Source: Phlebopus portentosus (Eukaryota; Basidiomycota; Agaricomycetes; Boletales; Boletinellaceae). Taken from it: a DNA stretch of 64,000 nt. Numbering within the stretch: position 1 is the first letter of the stretch; every line of letters begins with the position of its first letter. This document shows, piece after piece, positions 33,901 through 47,239 of the stretch. Where the stretch lies: the NCBI GenBank assembly GCA_037892935.1, contig JAYXKI010000002.1:1860001-1924000 (forward strand), in the 5' to 3' direction. The notes under the pieces are model-generated. The model made no database searches, had not been told where the DNA came from, and was given only the letters and a program-made list of their open reading frames with translations. A program made the position numbers and the translations under genes.

Positions 33901-34109
33901 GTTCAGAAACAATCCAGGATGGGAGTAATAGATAAACATAGCAATACTGCACAGAGTTATTCTAATGAAATACCTACCTGCGAGTTGGATGCGGAAGTGC
34001 TCGCATGATCCGTTCGATCGTTCGGATGAAAGGGACCAGAAGCCGTCATAAAATCCGGATTTGAGGGACTGTTCTCATACTTGCGAGACGATGCCGGCGA
34101 GGCAGACAT
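27974..34109 (-). CDS. Giant DYRK-family protein kinase (Pom1-like)
   Basis: A dual-specificity kinase of the DYRK2/Pom1 class with a very long disordered N-terminal region; by rough sum of exons ~1,800 residues. The kinase domain is split by introns: GKGSFGQV (~29420), [36 protein letters not shown] (~29140), HCDLKPE|NVLL (~29015-28940), [22 protein letters not shown] with the DYRK activation-loop Tyr (~28800-28770), [22 protein letters not shown] and [17 protein letters not shown]. The N-terminal part (34109-~29690) is Ser-rich with SPSP and PPLP motifs and no fold. A last 46-nt intron (gtgagt, ~28037 to ~28005) adds a short C-terminal MVLKVATAK tail, stop at 27974. Such kinases act in cell polarity and cell-cycle control; that role is inferred here. 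Confidence 0.88.
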
Positions 34110-34561
34110 GCAGTGGAAGCAAATCGACGAAGAAAATGGCAGAGAGTAACAGAGAGCAGTCCAAGACGGCAGAGGGGTATGTACGGGGAAAGACGCGGTC
34201 GCACGAACCGAACGACAGCCACGATCGTTGAGAAAGGACGACAATGGCGGCTAGGACGCAGAGAAAGCTCGATAGAAACACGAGCGGAGTGGCCGTCAGT
34301 CGTACGAGAGCGAGCGCGACGATGAAGAGGTGTTAGGGAGAGTGCGATTGAGGGAGGATGGGTGGATGAAGGTAGTTCTGGCGCTGGCGACACGAATGGT
34401 ATGAAGCGCGCCGCGTGCTGGAGCGTCTCTTTCAAGTAATAAACCCCGTGATCTCTAATCTTATACAATACATAATCTGATCCCGCGCCTTGCCAAAATA
34501 TTTACTCACAACCACATCATAAATTAACTTTTGAGTGTATATTACAGGCTACTATTGCTCT
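34110..34561. other. Upstream region of the DYRK kinase / 3' end of VMA1
   Basis: Both neighbours are on the minus strand, so this is the VMA1 3' untranslated region followed by the DYRK promoter and leader. The right-hand open frames on both strands are shadows of a GC-rich leader. No further gene. Confidence 0.6.
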
Positions 34562-36982
34562 CTACTCGCCAAGCTGACGGAATCGGTCTTGAATCTCGTT
34601 ATACATCGAGTCCAGTTTTGTCTTAATCGGCTCCCTCCCTTGCGATGGACTCTGTAGTAAACAAAGACAGTCAGGCTTCACGACGAGTCGCCATAGCCAA
34701 TCAGATCATTACTGACCTCGAACTTCATCTGCGAAAGTTTGAACATTAGATCACTCGTCGCGTCTTTGATCCTTGCAAACGTGACATCGCCCTGGGAAAC
34801 AGCTTTGATTGCAGCATCGTGGTATGCAACGAAATTACGAAGCATGGCGCTCGTCTTGTAGAACGGGCAATACCGGTCATACTCGCTCATTCCATTTTGC
34901 TGTAGGAAATCGTCTTTCAGCATGCGTGCTACTTCCAGGGTGATCTTGTCATTTTCGCTCAAGGCGCTCTTTCCTACAAGCTGCACGATCTCAGCCAGAT
35001 CCTCCTCTTTCTGTAGAATTTCTTTCGTCTTTGAGCGCATCTCTACAAATCCAGGCTCAGTCGTTTCGTAGTGCTTCTCGAGTATGTTCAGATATTTCGA
35101 GTATGACACACTCCAGTTCACCGAAGGGAAATGTTTTCGCTGAGCGAGCTTCTTGTCCAAACCCCAGAAGACTTGCACAATACCCAAAGTGGACGATGTG
35201 ACTGGGTCAGAGAAATCGCCACCGGGCGGCGACACGCTACAAAAATATACTTCAGTGAGAGGGCAGAGTGTCGCGGAAATATACACATACGCGCCAACAA
35301 TCGAGACTGTTCCATTCCTCTGAGGATTACCTAGACACGTCACCTTCCCAGCACGCTCATAGAAGCTAGCCAACTTCGTTCCTAAGTATGCCGGGTAGCC
35401 TGAATCCGCGGGCATCTCAGCCAGACGGCCAGAGATTTCGCGCAGCGCCTCGGCCCATCGTGAAGTGGAATCGGCCATCATCGATACGTTGCTACCCTGG
35501 TCACGGAAGTATTCTGCCAAAGTAATACCAGTGTAAATTGAAGCTTCACGAGCAGCGACAGGCATGTTTGATGTATTTGCCACAAGCGTGGTGCGCTTCA
35601 TGATTGGTTCTTGTCGGTTTCCGACTTCCAGAGTAAGTTCTGGGAACTTCAAAAAACGTTAGCAAAAAGTGCTTAAACCGGCCTCTGCCGTAGCATACCT
35701 CCATAAGTACTTCTGCCATCTACAAATAAAAAGTGAGAACGCGCAAGTGAGATTCACGATCCAGAATGTTACCTCGTTACCTCGTTCCCCACATCCTACG
35801 TAGATGATTATATCGCTATTCGAAAACTTCGACAACGCCTGAGAGATAACAGTCTTTCCACAACCAAATGCACCAGGGATCGCAGTGGTCCCGCCTTGAA
35901 CGCAACTGAAGAAGAAGTCAGTAATTAGCTACGGATCCGGAAGCATGACGTACGGAAATAGCGCGTCCAGAATCCTTTGACCAGTCAACAATGGGAAATT
36001 TGCCGTAAGCTTTTGCGCCACAGGCCTAGGAGCACGAACAGGCCAGAGCTGCATCATGGTATGTTTAGAAGTTATCCCTTCAAATTCGGTTTCTAGTACG
36101 AAATCCTAAACAGAATCAAACATTTAAGTATCGAACGAGAAGAAAGAGAGGAGACGTACATCAACCGCATAACTCCCCTTCTCGGCAATGTGAGTGATCG
36201 TTCCGAGTGCACGCGGCGAAAGCATGATTTTGTGAGCGTCCACGAGTGAGTTTTCGTACACTTGCCCGAATATGTCTCCCCCTGAAACGTGGTCACCAAC
36301 CTAACCCAGTCGGTAGTTAGTAGTGACAGTAAAGAGATGACCCCTTTCATCTACCTTGAAGTTCGTAGGACTGAAGTCCCATTTGAGTGATCGATCAAGA
36401 GCATCAGTATTTATGCCTCTGGGGATATAAATCGAGTTTGATAGTTGCTGGATAGACTGGATGTGAGAGTTGAATTAGCTGTCCTGAGTTCGAAAGGTAA
36501 GTAATGCATACACGAAGAGGGCGCTGGATCCCGTCAACAATATTGCCCATGAGTCCTACGTGGCGAGTCATGTCAATGTACCAGACGAGTCAGTAAGTGT
36601 CAGTCATACGTACCAGGACCAAGTTCGACGCTTAGTGGCTTGCCTGTACGAAGCACGGGGTCGCCGACCGTAACGCCAGAGGTCTCTTCATAGACTTGTA
36701 TAGTTGCCTTATCCGCGTCGATGCGAATAACCTCTGCAAATTATGTACGAAAGCGCATCAGATGCAATTTAGCAATTGCATCCACTGAGAATTGCATGCG
36801 TCCATACCTCCAACAAGTTCATCGTGACCAACACGGACAAGCTCGTACATCGCTGAGCCGGCCATGTTCTCCGCGACGACGACGGGCCCAGAAACCCCAA
36901 AAACCTGACCGAATCGAGACTCGCGTTCCTCATCTTCGATCTTTGGGAGGTCTCGTTTTGCATTCTTAAGTGCGCCTGCCAT
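34562..36982 (-). CDS. VMA1: V-type ATPase catalytic subunit A
   Basis: This is the ATP-hydrolysing subunit of the vacuolar proton pump (V1 sector). Start at 36982 gives [22 protein letters not shown]. Then [16 protein letters not shown], the P-loop GAFGCGKTV (~35860), [10 protein letters not shown] (~35790), [34 protein letters not shown] (~35600), [44 protein letters not shown] (~35450), and a C-terminus completed by a last exon [21 protein letters not shown] ending at 34562. Numerous short introns. There is no intein at the YVG/CGERGN site used by the yeast VDE element. Shares a 195-bp divergent promoter with RPT1. Confidence 0.96.
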
Positions 36983-37177
36983 CGCTAAAAAGGGAGAATG
37001 AGGAATATGAAGATTGGGGACAGGTACCGTCGGACGGACGGCAATATCAATATTAGATAAGCGATACAAGAGTATTATAAATGCACGTGATCGAACCAAG
37101 TACTGACGCGTCCTCGCAGTGCGACCTACTACTACTTCAATCGCGACGTATATCTCAGACGTTCCTCGACTCGCACC
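36983..37177. promoter_or_regulatory. Divergent promoter VMA1/RPT1
   Basis: 195 bp between the two start codons must serve both genes. No classical TATA box is obvious on either side. GA/CG-rich words such as acgtgatcga and gacgcgtc are present but none is assigned. Confidence 0.6.
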
Positions 37178-39165
<1,988 letters not shown>

Positions 39166-39320
39166 ACGGTTAGAGTATTATATTACGTTTGTGAAAGCGC
39201 CAGCACCTCAGTACCGGTACTATAACTTGCACGTGTCGATAGTTCCAGTCCTGTCATTGTTATTTTTTATCTCCTTGGCCGTGACTACCAACTTCAAGTT
39301 GAGCCCACTTGCCTGGTCGA

Positions 39321-40990
39321 ATGCTCTGCCAAATGAGATTTGCGACGCCCGAGGCGCGCAGGCTGAGCATCCGCCGTCTGAAGACGACTTACTCTTCGAA
39401 TTCCAGTGGTCGAGTCAGATCATTCGCGACTCGATCCATTCGTGTCCTCAAACCGCCATCCTCACAGCTCGCTGCATTGCTCACAAAATGTCTAACTCAG
39501 TCTCCTCGACCTCTCACGCTTTCCCAGCTATTGTCATATGGCCGTCCGTTGTCAGCGACCTCTCTTCTTTCGTCTGCTACTTACGTCCTGTCCGAAATTC
39601 CTCGTCGACTAGCGAGACGAATTCGCGCTCTGGAGAGCCTTCCTTTCATTGTTGGGACGAATCCATATGTTGCTCGGACTCTGGAGACGCACAGGGAGAG
39701 CTTTGAATGGTTGGCTACACATGCGCCAGCTAGAACCCTGGAAGAGAACACCGAGTTCACTGCTCGGCTCGAACTCCTCGTTCATAGACATGCAAATGAT
39801 ATCCCGACGTTGGCTAAGGGGTATGTCGTGCTGGAAGACTCTGTTTATGCATATCAAACGAATACCCCGTCAGATTCTACGAATGCTCTCGTTATATGTC
39901 TCAAGATGCCGTAACTGACTTCTTAGATCACACAATCCGTAATGTATGCCAGCAGCCTCGAGATCTCAGAATGTCGCGATCACTTACAATCGTTAAGCGG
40001 ATTGCAGTGCGGCTTATCGCCGAGCAGCACATCGCCCTCTCGCGTGCTTTGGAGGAAAACCAGGCAACGGTTCATCATAACGGGGTCGTCGACATGGAGT
40101 GCTCTCCTTCAGACATGATTAGTACGTGCAGCTCGATAGTCAACGAAATGTGCGAAGCAACGTTCGGTATCGCGCCACGAGTAAAAATCGATGGATTTGC
40201 TGAAGCTACATTTCCGTGAGTAATAGGGTCTTGGATTTGATGCCGTCTGTTCTAATGGAGCCTCGCAGATACGTTCCAATTCACCTTCAATACATGATAA
40301 CCGAGTTGCTCAAGAATGCATTCCGTGCGACTGTAGAAAAGCATCGAAGAATCCACGGAGCGGCATCAACGCCAGATCTGCCGCCGATAACAATGACGAT
40401 CTCCCCTTTCCCTCAAATGTCTGTGCCGGATCGTCCATCGTATATGTCTATTCGCATACGAGATGAAGGCGGCGGGATCACGCCTTCAAACATGACCCGC
40501 ATCTTCTCATATGCATTTACGACGGCTGGGAGTGATTCGCCGACGAGCGATGAGACTGACGGTGGGCCGTACGCTGCTCAGCATGTTGGAGGAAGTGCAG
40601 CCATCGGTGGTGATGGAATGGGTGGGGCTGGTGATGCCAATTTATTCGGGGAGATGACAAGCAAAGGCGTGCAGACTGGAGTTGGGACACTTGCGGGTCT
40701 CGGTTACGGTCTTCCAATGAGTAGACTCTACGCAAGGTCTGCAAAGTTTGATATGCAGATGAGGAAGGAGACACTAACGGATTGTGTTCGTCCACTGGGA
40801 ACAGATATTTTGGAGGTTCCCTTGATCTTTTCTCTCTTGACGGCTGGGGTGAGTTTAGATATGAGACAGCGCCCGGCGGCACAGTGCTACTACTGTTACT
40901 GATGACGAATTATTGTGTTGTGTATTAGGCACTGATGCGATCCTAAAACTACGGTGCCTTAGTGGAACGGGTGAAAAGATCGAAATATAA
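39321..40990 (+). CDS. Mitochondrial pyruvate/branched-chain dehydrogenase kinase
   Basis: A GHKL-fold protein kinase that phosphorylates a mitochondrial 2-oxo-acid dehydrogenase E1. The N-terminus from 39321 is Arg- and Ser-rich without acids, as for mitochondrial import. Then the four-helix BCDHK_Adom region (PLTLSQLLSYGR, IPRRLARRIRALESLPFIVGTNPYV, RLIAEQHIALS at ~40012) and the ATP domain: N-box ELLKNAFRATVEKH (40305), G1 RDEGGGI (40462), G2 GLGYGLPMSRLYARYFGG (40700-40820 across an intron). Two small introns at the end give SLDGWGTDAILKL, stop at 40988-40990. The ATP lid between G1 and G2 carries an unusually long Gly/Ser-rich insertion (~40530-40680). PDK versus BCKDK cannot be decided from sequence alone. 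Confidence 0.9.
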
Positions 40991-41172
40991 ATTATATATA
41001 TGCATGACTTAGTCAGCTTCCGATCGCCGATGATGCATTCGTGCTATGCCATTGCCAATGTGGTGACGTTATGGCGCCGACTCGTGATGTGATGTGATGA
41101 TGAGATGATGCTGCGCGTTAAGAGCCCTACCCCGTCGTCGCGCCCATTCCCTCAAGTCAGAGTCAAAACACC

Positions 41173-43007
41173 ATGTACAATCGCATCCCAACGATAATTT
41201 TCATCGTAGTACTGGCAGCCGGGGCAACAGTCGGCTTTCCGAGCCTCTATGATCAGCAACACGGTCATTGCTCTACAAGACCATCTCCAGAACTCTCTAT
41301 TTATGAGTCTGCTGGTGTCTTGACCACTGAAGAGGCCTCTTCTTCTCCCCATTTTCCCTTTCCCCCCGGCCATCCCCCGAAGACGACTAATGGTACTATT
41401 TTTACTACCTTAAGCGAAAATCCTGAGTAAGTTCGCCTCGACTAGTTCTTTGGACTCGCTTCACTTTCCCTTTAGATTCTCCCGTCTCGTCAAGCTCGTC
41501 AATGTTAGCGACGACATCGTGTCTTTGCTCAACGATTCATCAACCAAGTAAGTCCCGAGTCACTTGGACCTCACCCTTGCGCGGCCTGACGGTCGAACAG
41601 CCTTACCTTTTTCGCTGTACCAAATAGCGCCATTCCAAAGCGACCCCCTCATCGTGGCCATACGCATCTATCATTCCTCACTGAACAAAGTCCCACCCTC
41701 GGGGACATCATTTCCGCTTTCGAGCCATTCATAGGTGATGAGGGAATCTACTCGGGAAATGCAGACGATGACCGAGTCAAGAAATTCATCACTGCCGTAC
41801 TTTCATATCATATAATCCCTCAGCAGCTCAATTTAGCGGCTTTGACCAAAAATACGACGTACCCTACACGACTATCGCACGTGTTCGGTGCACTTAATGA
41901 TGAAGCTATACGCATTCGCTTCAGCCAGGGTTTACCTTTCGCACGAGTCAACTTTTATTCGCAGGTCATAAAACCGGACATCGGCACCTCTAATGGTAAG
42001 AGCATTACCGGTTTTCTGCCAGGAAAGTTTAGATTGTATAACGCTCTCACCGAAGGGTTCATTCATGTTGTAAACCGACCGTTGGCCCCACCTCTCGCTG
42101 TTTTTCAAACTATCTTCCTTCTGCAGCAGGGATTTTCCACCCTGGTAAGTAGGTGCACCATTATGGTCTGTACATAACTAACCACGAAGCCTCTTGTCAG
42201 AGCTCTGCGATTCAACGCACGGCCCTGACGAGTGCACTTGACTATAAGTTCGTTCCGGATGCCATCGAAGAGCAGACATCAGCTGAAGGATCTCCTGTCG
42301 TGACCTTGTTTGCGCCAACAAATAAGGCGTTTCTCAGCCTTCCAAGGGACCTTCAACTGTTTCTCTTCTCGCCGTTTGGCGAACGAGTTTTGAAGAAGAT
42401 CCTTCAGTACCACGTTGTACCCGACATCGCTTTATATACAGGTAAGTAGTCATGTTTCTGATCGGTCTACGTTTTCAGGTTGTTGATGATTTTAATAGAT
42501 TGGATTCTGAACACGACTTCGGACGGTTTCTCGGACGAGTTTGGAGAGGAAACTGTTCAACCCTACGAAGAGTTGCCAGCTTTTGTCTGGGGCTCAATGC
42601 CATTCGGAGATCAGCATCCCTTACGAGAGGATCCCAATACTCTCTTTCCCAAACCGGATATCATTTACAACCTCACTCTACCCACTGCTTTGGAGGGGCA
42701 TGCGTTGAATGTGCTTGCGGTCGGGTTTCCAATCAGGTTACCGGGACCGAAGCATCCGAAGGAAATCGGGCAATTAAAAGAGGTCTTTGTGAACGGCCAG
42801 AAAGTCTCTGCGTACGACGGAGTAGCATTGAATGGTGCTTTGCATGTCATCGACAAGCTGGTCAGTCCGAGACGTTCTAAACGAAGGCCCCATCATGATG
42901 GCATCCCAAACGACGAGACTGCATCATTTAGTCCTGCTATGGAGGAAGAAGATAGGGATGATTGGCAGAATTGGGAGGAATGGCTGCTTGAATGGGCTGA
43001 AAACTGA
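41173..43007 (+). CDS. Secreted protein with two fasciclin (FAS1) domains
   Basis: An N-terminal signal peptide is visible (IPTIIFIVVLAAGATVG). The first FAS1 domain runs ~41480-42145 (LTFFAVPNSAIPK, VLSYHIIPQQL), the second ~42200-42850 (VTLFAPTNKAFLSLP, KILQYHVVPDIALYT, LNGALHVIDKLVSP). These are the H1 and H2 blocks of FAS1 adhesion modules. The C-terminus is acidic and Trp-rich (DDWQNWEEWLLEWAEN), with no hydrophobic tail, so a GPI anchor is not indicated. Four introns of ~50-60 nt. Likely cell-wall or extracellular role in adhesion; exact function unknown. Confidence 0.88.
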
Positions 43008-45453
43008 ACTTACATCGTTGCGAATCACAATAATAACACTAACCCCAGTGTACTATCCTGAAAATGAAAATAAACTGGTATTTATTTGGACTTATTTGTC
43101 TTCTTTTAGAACTTCTAGGACGTGACGCTACGATCACGTGCGATGAACACGAAGGTGGTTCAAAACCTTTTTTCACGGTTCATCACGTAGTACTTGCTCA
43201 CTCCCGTCTCTGACACTGACATGTTTTCCCCCTTCTCACGCTGCTTTCGTCTTGGTCTCGGTGACATGGAAAGCCCTATTATCGGCCTTCAGCGCTCCAG
43301 GCCATCCGATTTTCCGTCGCCAACCGAGTCCACTTCCACCTGTCGACAATTATCTCCGTCGCAATTCGATGGAGAATAAGCCTAACCCTAAGATCTTACC
43401 AGGCCCTCTGTGTCTTCCCTTTACTCACGGCGTCTCCTCGTATCATCATTAGCTGCTTCAAACAGCACGTTGTCCCCGATTTGCTCCGTTCCCATGCTCA
43501 TCATGACCTTCCGTTCTGCTCACTTTTCCGGAAGTGCTAGCGAGGTGTTTCTGTGTTTAGCCATGAAAGCCGCATCAACATCACGTATAGAATCCTGTCC
43601 GAAGTGCTCCCAAACCCCTCTCCTTCTCCACGCCCCCACACGTCTACGCACAGGCCGTCTGTATCCGTGTCTAGGGGCCCGAGTACAGACGCCGTTCTTT
43701 TGTGGAGGCTGTGGCAGAAAGTGAAAGGAATAGCATTTCCGGGAAGGCATGGATTTTACTTCGGTTGGTGGCATGGCTAGCCGAGCACTGTACGCGGCAT
43801 AGAAAGGCGTTGCTGGAAACGCTAGAAGCGAGTGAGCCACGCTACAGGTGGACAAACGAACAACACATCTGGAGGTGGTCATTATGGATACGGAGGACTT
43901 TTGCCAATCGGATGTGAGTTACGCGCAAAAGACCAGGGCGGTCGTTGTTTCGACATCCTTTCCTCTGAGTGATACGCGTCTCTTCTAAAGTCCGAGATTC
44001 ACTCAAATCCCCGGCGAGTTTTACGTGTGCTTACGATCGCCGAGAGTTCTCTTACCTCTTATGAAGCTTCCATGACCTTGGGAGCATCTATGGGGGCGAG
44101 AGTGGGAATTCTGAAGCGCCGGCGTGCGCATCAAAAGCTACATCGTCAGCTGGAAGTGGATGGCGTCTGGGATTGGAACATACAAAGAGGATCTTCTGTC
44201 ACTCGTGGATCGCGAAAGAAGCTGGAGAATCTGGCGCATGGGATGACTGTCAGATCGTTAGGGAGGTGTCCTCCTATCTTCGCAGCACAAGAATGTAGGG
44301 GCGGTCAAACGAGACTGTCCCTGCATGATTAATTCCCAACCCCCGGGCGGCTGCCCTTGCATAACAGCAAGGCGGACATGTGGAAGACACTATGTCCTAG
44401 TAGTTCTCTCTTCGCCTGTCTAAATCCGACTGGACTTATCCAAGTCACCGTTGCTTTCACTTGTACGAGTCGGCGCCAGTGCGCATTTGCGATGCTCGTG
44501 ATTATCGTATGTGTGTTTCCGTGAAGACCCGTTTATGCTTACATCTGTCACATTTGGTGGTGGTGGTCGATTCAAGTCTTGGACAAGGCTGGTCGCGTTT
44601 GTGCGTCGTTGCGTCCGTTTGATGATTTCTCGGTGACTGGCATGATCTGGATAATCCTATTCTTCCCTGGCGGGTACAACGGCTCCTATTTCGTTGAACG
44701 CATTATCTAGCGGTCGAAGATGCAGAGTCCTGTGGGAGTGCTGCATAGAGGTACATACTCGAGCTCGGCCGAAGGTTAGTGTGAGCAATGAAATATGGAA
44801 TCGAGCTCGTCGGAATTCCGCACGGAGTAGATTGACAGAGAATGTGGTGATTGCCTAGGAGGAGAATAGACTCAAGTGCACAGGCGCTTGTCTGGGACAC
44901 ATACAGAACGGCCGTAATCGGATGAGACGATGGCATGCATAGCGGCGAGCGATGGCGTGCATGGTATGCGGATTGAAAATGTGCACATAAAATGAACGCG
45001 CAGCGGGAAAGGCGTACGGTCACGGATACTGATCCGGTGGAGGGACAGGTGGCGGAAAACGCGAGTCGGCCGGTGGTCCTAACGGATAGCCGGACGGCGG
45101 AGCGGAAGTACGGCGGAGCATGGAGAGGACGACCGGACGCAGGCCAGCTTCGGCGAAGCGGTCTCCACATTTGGGGGAGAAGTGAGCCGGACGGGGACCA
45201 ACAATCACTTCTGGAGACTGGGATATCACGTGGATGCACGAGACCGTGTCATGACGCGCGTCATTAATTTTTGGATTACCCCCCATCGCGTTTCGTACGC
45301 GTGACTCTCCACTGTTCCCGTTACTTTTGGTGTAGTATTCTATATCCCCTATCAAACTGTAACGTCATGTTACATCTTCCTCATCTCGCTATAAAGACTC
45401 AAGTACGTGTTTCTTTACCCTGACTAATACATTCGCAACTAGGTCCGCTTTCC
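43008..45453. other. Gene-poor 2.4-kb stretch
   Basis: No protein family is recognised. Several open frames of 60-180 codons exist on both strands (for example 43194-43379, 44027-44332 and a Ser/Arg/Pro-rich minus frame at 44703-45239) but none has coding-like composition. A purine-rich, GC-rich block (45020-45180) and two CACGTG-like words (43134, 43180 region) are present. It could hold an unannotated non-coding transcript or the promoters of FAS1 and PAP2 genes' neighbours. Confidence 0.45.
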
Positions 45454-46872
45454 ATGACATCCCCATCCCGCTCTCATGCTCACCGTCATGGCGAGAAGCA
45501 GCTTAACCCCGCAGTCAGCACAAACGGCGCCGCCGTTTCTGGGCATATTCCGTCGTTCTCTTTAGGTCTTTGGCTTCGCTTGCAAGGCGTGGACCTTATT
45601 ACCATGGCCCTGATGGGTGCAGTCGGTCTCGGTATATACAAAGCCCGTCAGTCGTCTCTCTGAATTCCGCTTATATCCAAGCATTAATATGGCTGCTGCC
45701 TCGTGTATAGCTCCTGCCCCAAGGAGGAGTTTTCCAGTATACAATCTTGATGGTGGAATCGTATACCCACAATTTGCCTATTCGCTGCGTAAGGAGATCG
45801 TGCCGATTTGGCTCGCGGCTTTTATTGCCTTCATGGCACCGTTCGTCTTCATCGTCATCTTTCAGATTCGTAGGAGAAGCATTGAGGATTTTGCTAACGA
45901 CCACTATGGGGTTGCTCAAGTCCCTCATCACTGCAGCCGTATTCCAAGTGCGTTCCGTATAGCTGATTCTTATCTTCTTACCCTGGATTCAACATCTGCT
46001 GTTCTAGGTCTGGCTGAAATGGCTCATTGGTGGTCTCCGTCCACATTTCTACGCAGTGTGTCAACCGAGTGTCCCGACAGGTGGTAGCCAAAGAGGGATC
46101 GGGTTCGCGAACATCATGTACGACCGTTCGGTCTGCACTGGTGATAAGGACGAAATTAATGATTCTTTGGGTCAGCGCTCCCACCTTTCCGCTATTGGCT
46201 GAATCTGGATCTGATGCACTCGATCAGAATCTTTCCCTTCAGGACACTCTACAGCCGGATTTGCTGGTCTCATCTATCTCGCCCTTTATTTTAATGCGCA
46301 GCTCAAGGTCATGTCAGCCCATAATCCTGCCTACTGGAAAATGATCATCTTCTTTGCACCTATTCTCGGTGCGACTCTGATCGCGGGTGCTCTCACGATT
46401 GACGAATTCCATAACTGGTACTTGAAGTTTCCTCTGATCGTGAAACACGACTTTAAGATTTTTTTCCGCAAGGTATGATGTACTCGCTGGTGCAATAATA
46501 GGAACGGCAACAGCCTTCGTTGCGTTCCGCCAGGCTTTTGCTTCTGTTTGGGATTTCCGTTTTAATCATATACCGTTGCCGCGGACGAGCTCGCTCTTTC
46601 ATCGATATGATCCGCGCTCTTCAAGTCCCCTGCTCTCGTCTGGATTTGCTGCGAATGGACCATTCTTCACGTATCAATGGCAACCGGCGGGTGCACTTTC
46701 GCCCTCATGGTCACTCCCTGTTGCGCGTGAAGGCGGGTGAGGGACTCTTGCCGAAGAGCAAGTTGGTGCGCCGTTCGATGCGACTGCGATGAGCGCCAGC
46801 AATTTCACTAATGGCCAACGTGCTGGGTATACTTATGGAGGAGTTGCTGGTAGAGCTGAAGCTCAACGTTGA
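45454..46872 (+). CDS. PAP2-family lipid phosphate phosphatase with two frame anomalies
   Basis: A multi-span membrane enzyme that dephosphorylates phosphatidic acid or diacylglycerol pyrophosphate (DPP1/LPP1 type). Membrane segments include VDLITMALMGAVGLGI, IWLAAFIAFMAPFVFIVIF and MIIFFAPILGATLIAGAL. Motif 1 KWLIGGLRP (~46032), motif 2 ESFPSGHSTAG (~46230-46260 after an intron) and motif 3 DEFHNWYDVLAG (~46408-46495 across an intron) are present, but motif 3 lacks the usual Ser-Arg before it. Two problems: one extra base near 45901 (frame needs GAC ACT ATG, the DNA has gacCactatg), and an in-frame TGA at 46738-46740 followed by 43 open codons to 46872. These may be sequencing errors or signs of recent damage. 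Confidence 0.8.
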
Positions 46873-47239
46873 ATTGGGATCCATTAGATTAGTTATTAGG
46901 GGACGATGCGACATTTCTTGCTGTACGGTACGATACTTGCTTTTATAATCATGAAGCTTTGTCATCTGTGTTACGCTGCGACGCGACTGGTCGATCGACA
47001 CAAATATCTGGTTGCTACCCTTTGCTACCTAAAGCATTCGGGCTCGTGACCTTCAAATAATATATCTCCTAAGTTACTTAGTTAGCCCGCCTTTCACAAG
47101 TTGGTCAGTACGGAATTAATCCCCGGCCAGAGCTAACAATGTCCAGCCAAACGTGTGTCCAGCTAGCTGCTCAATTCAAGCCTATGTTTTCTTCTAATAT
47201 AAGGTGCCCTTAGCTTCACCCCGACCATCGTGGTAGACA
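46873..47239. other. Intergenic, no gene
   Basis: Non-coding region between the PAP2 gene and the next gene; no feature recognised. Confidence 0.55.

Noticed and set aside
34046..34468. Open frames upstream of the DYRK kinase
   Set aside because: Compositionally biased leader sequence; frames on both strands and no conserved motif.
35760..35900. Intein in VMA1, as in yeast
   Set aside because: The YVGCGERGN site is uninterrupted.
43382..43392. Telomere-like cctaaccctaa
   Set aside because: A single 11-base occurrence, not an array.
43194..43917. Small genes in the gene-poor stretch
   Set aside because: Several overlapping short frames on both strands, none with coding composition or splice logic I could defend.
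44703..45239. 178-codon minus-strand open frame
   Set aside because: Ser/Arg/Pro-rich composition typical of a chance frame in GC-rich DNA, no domain, no neighbour logic.
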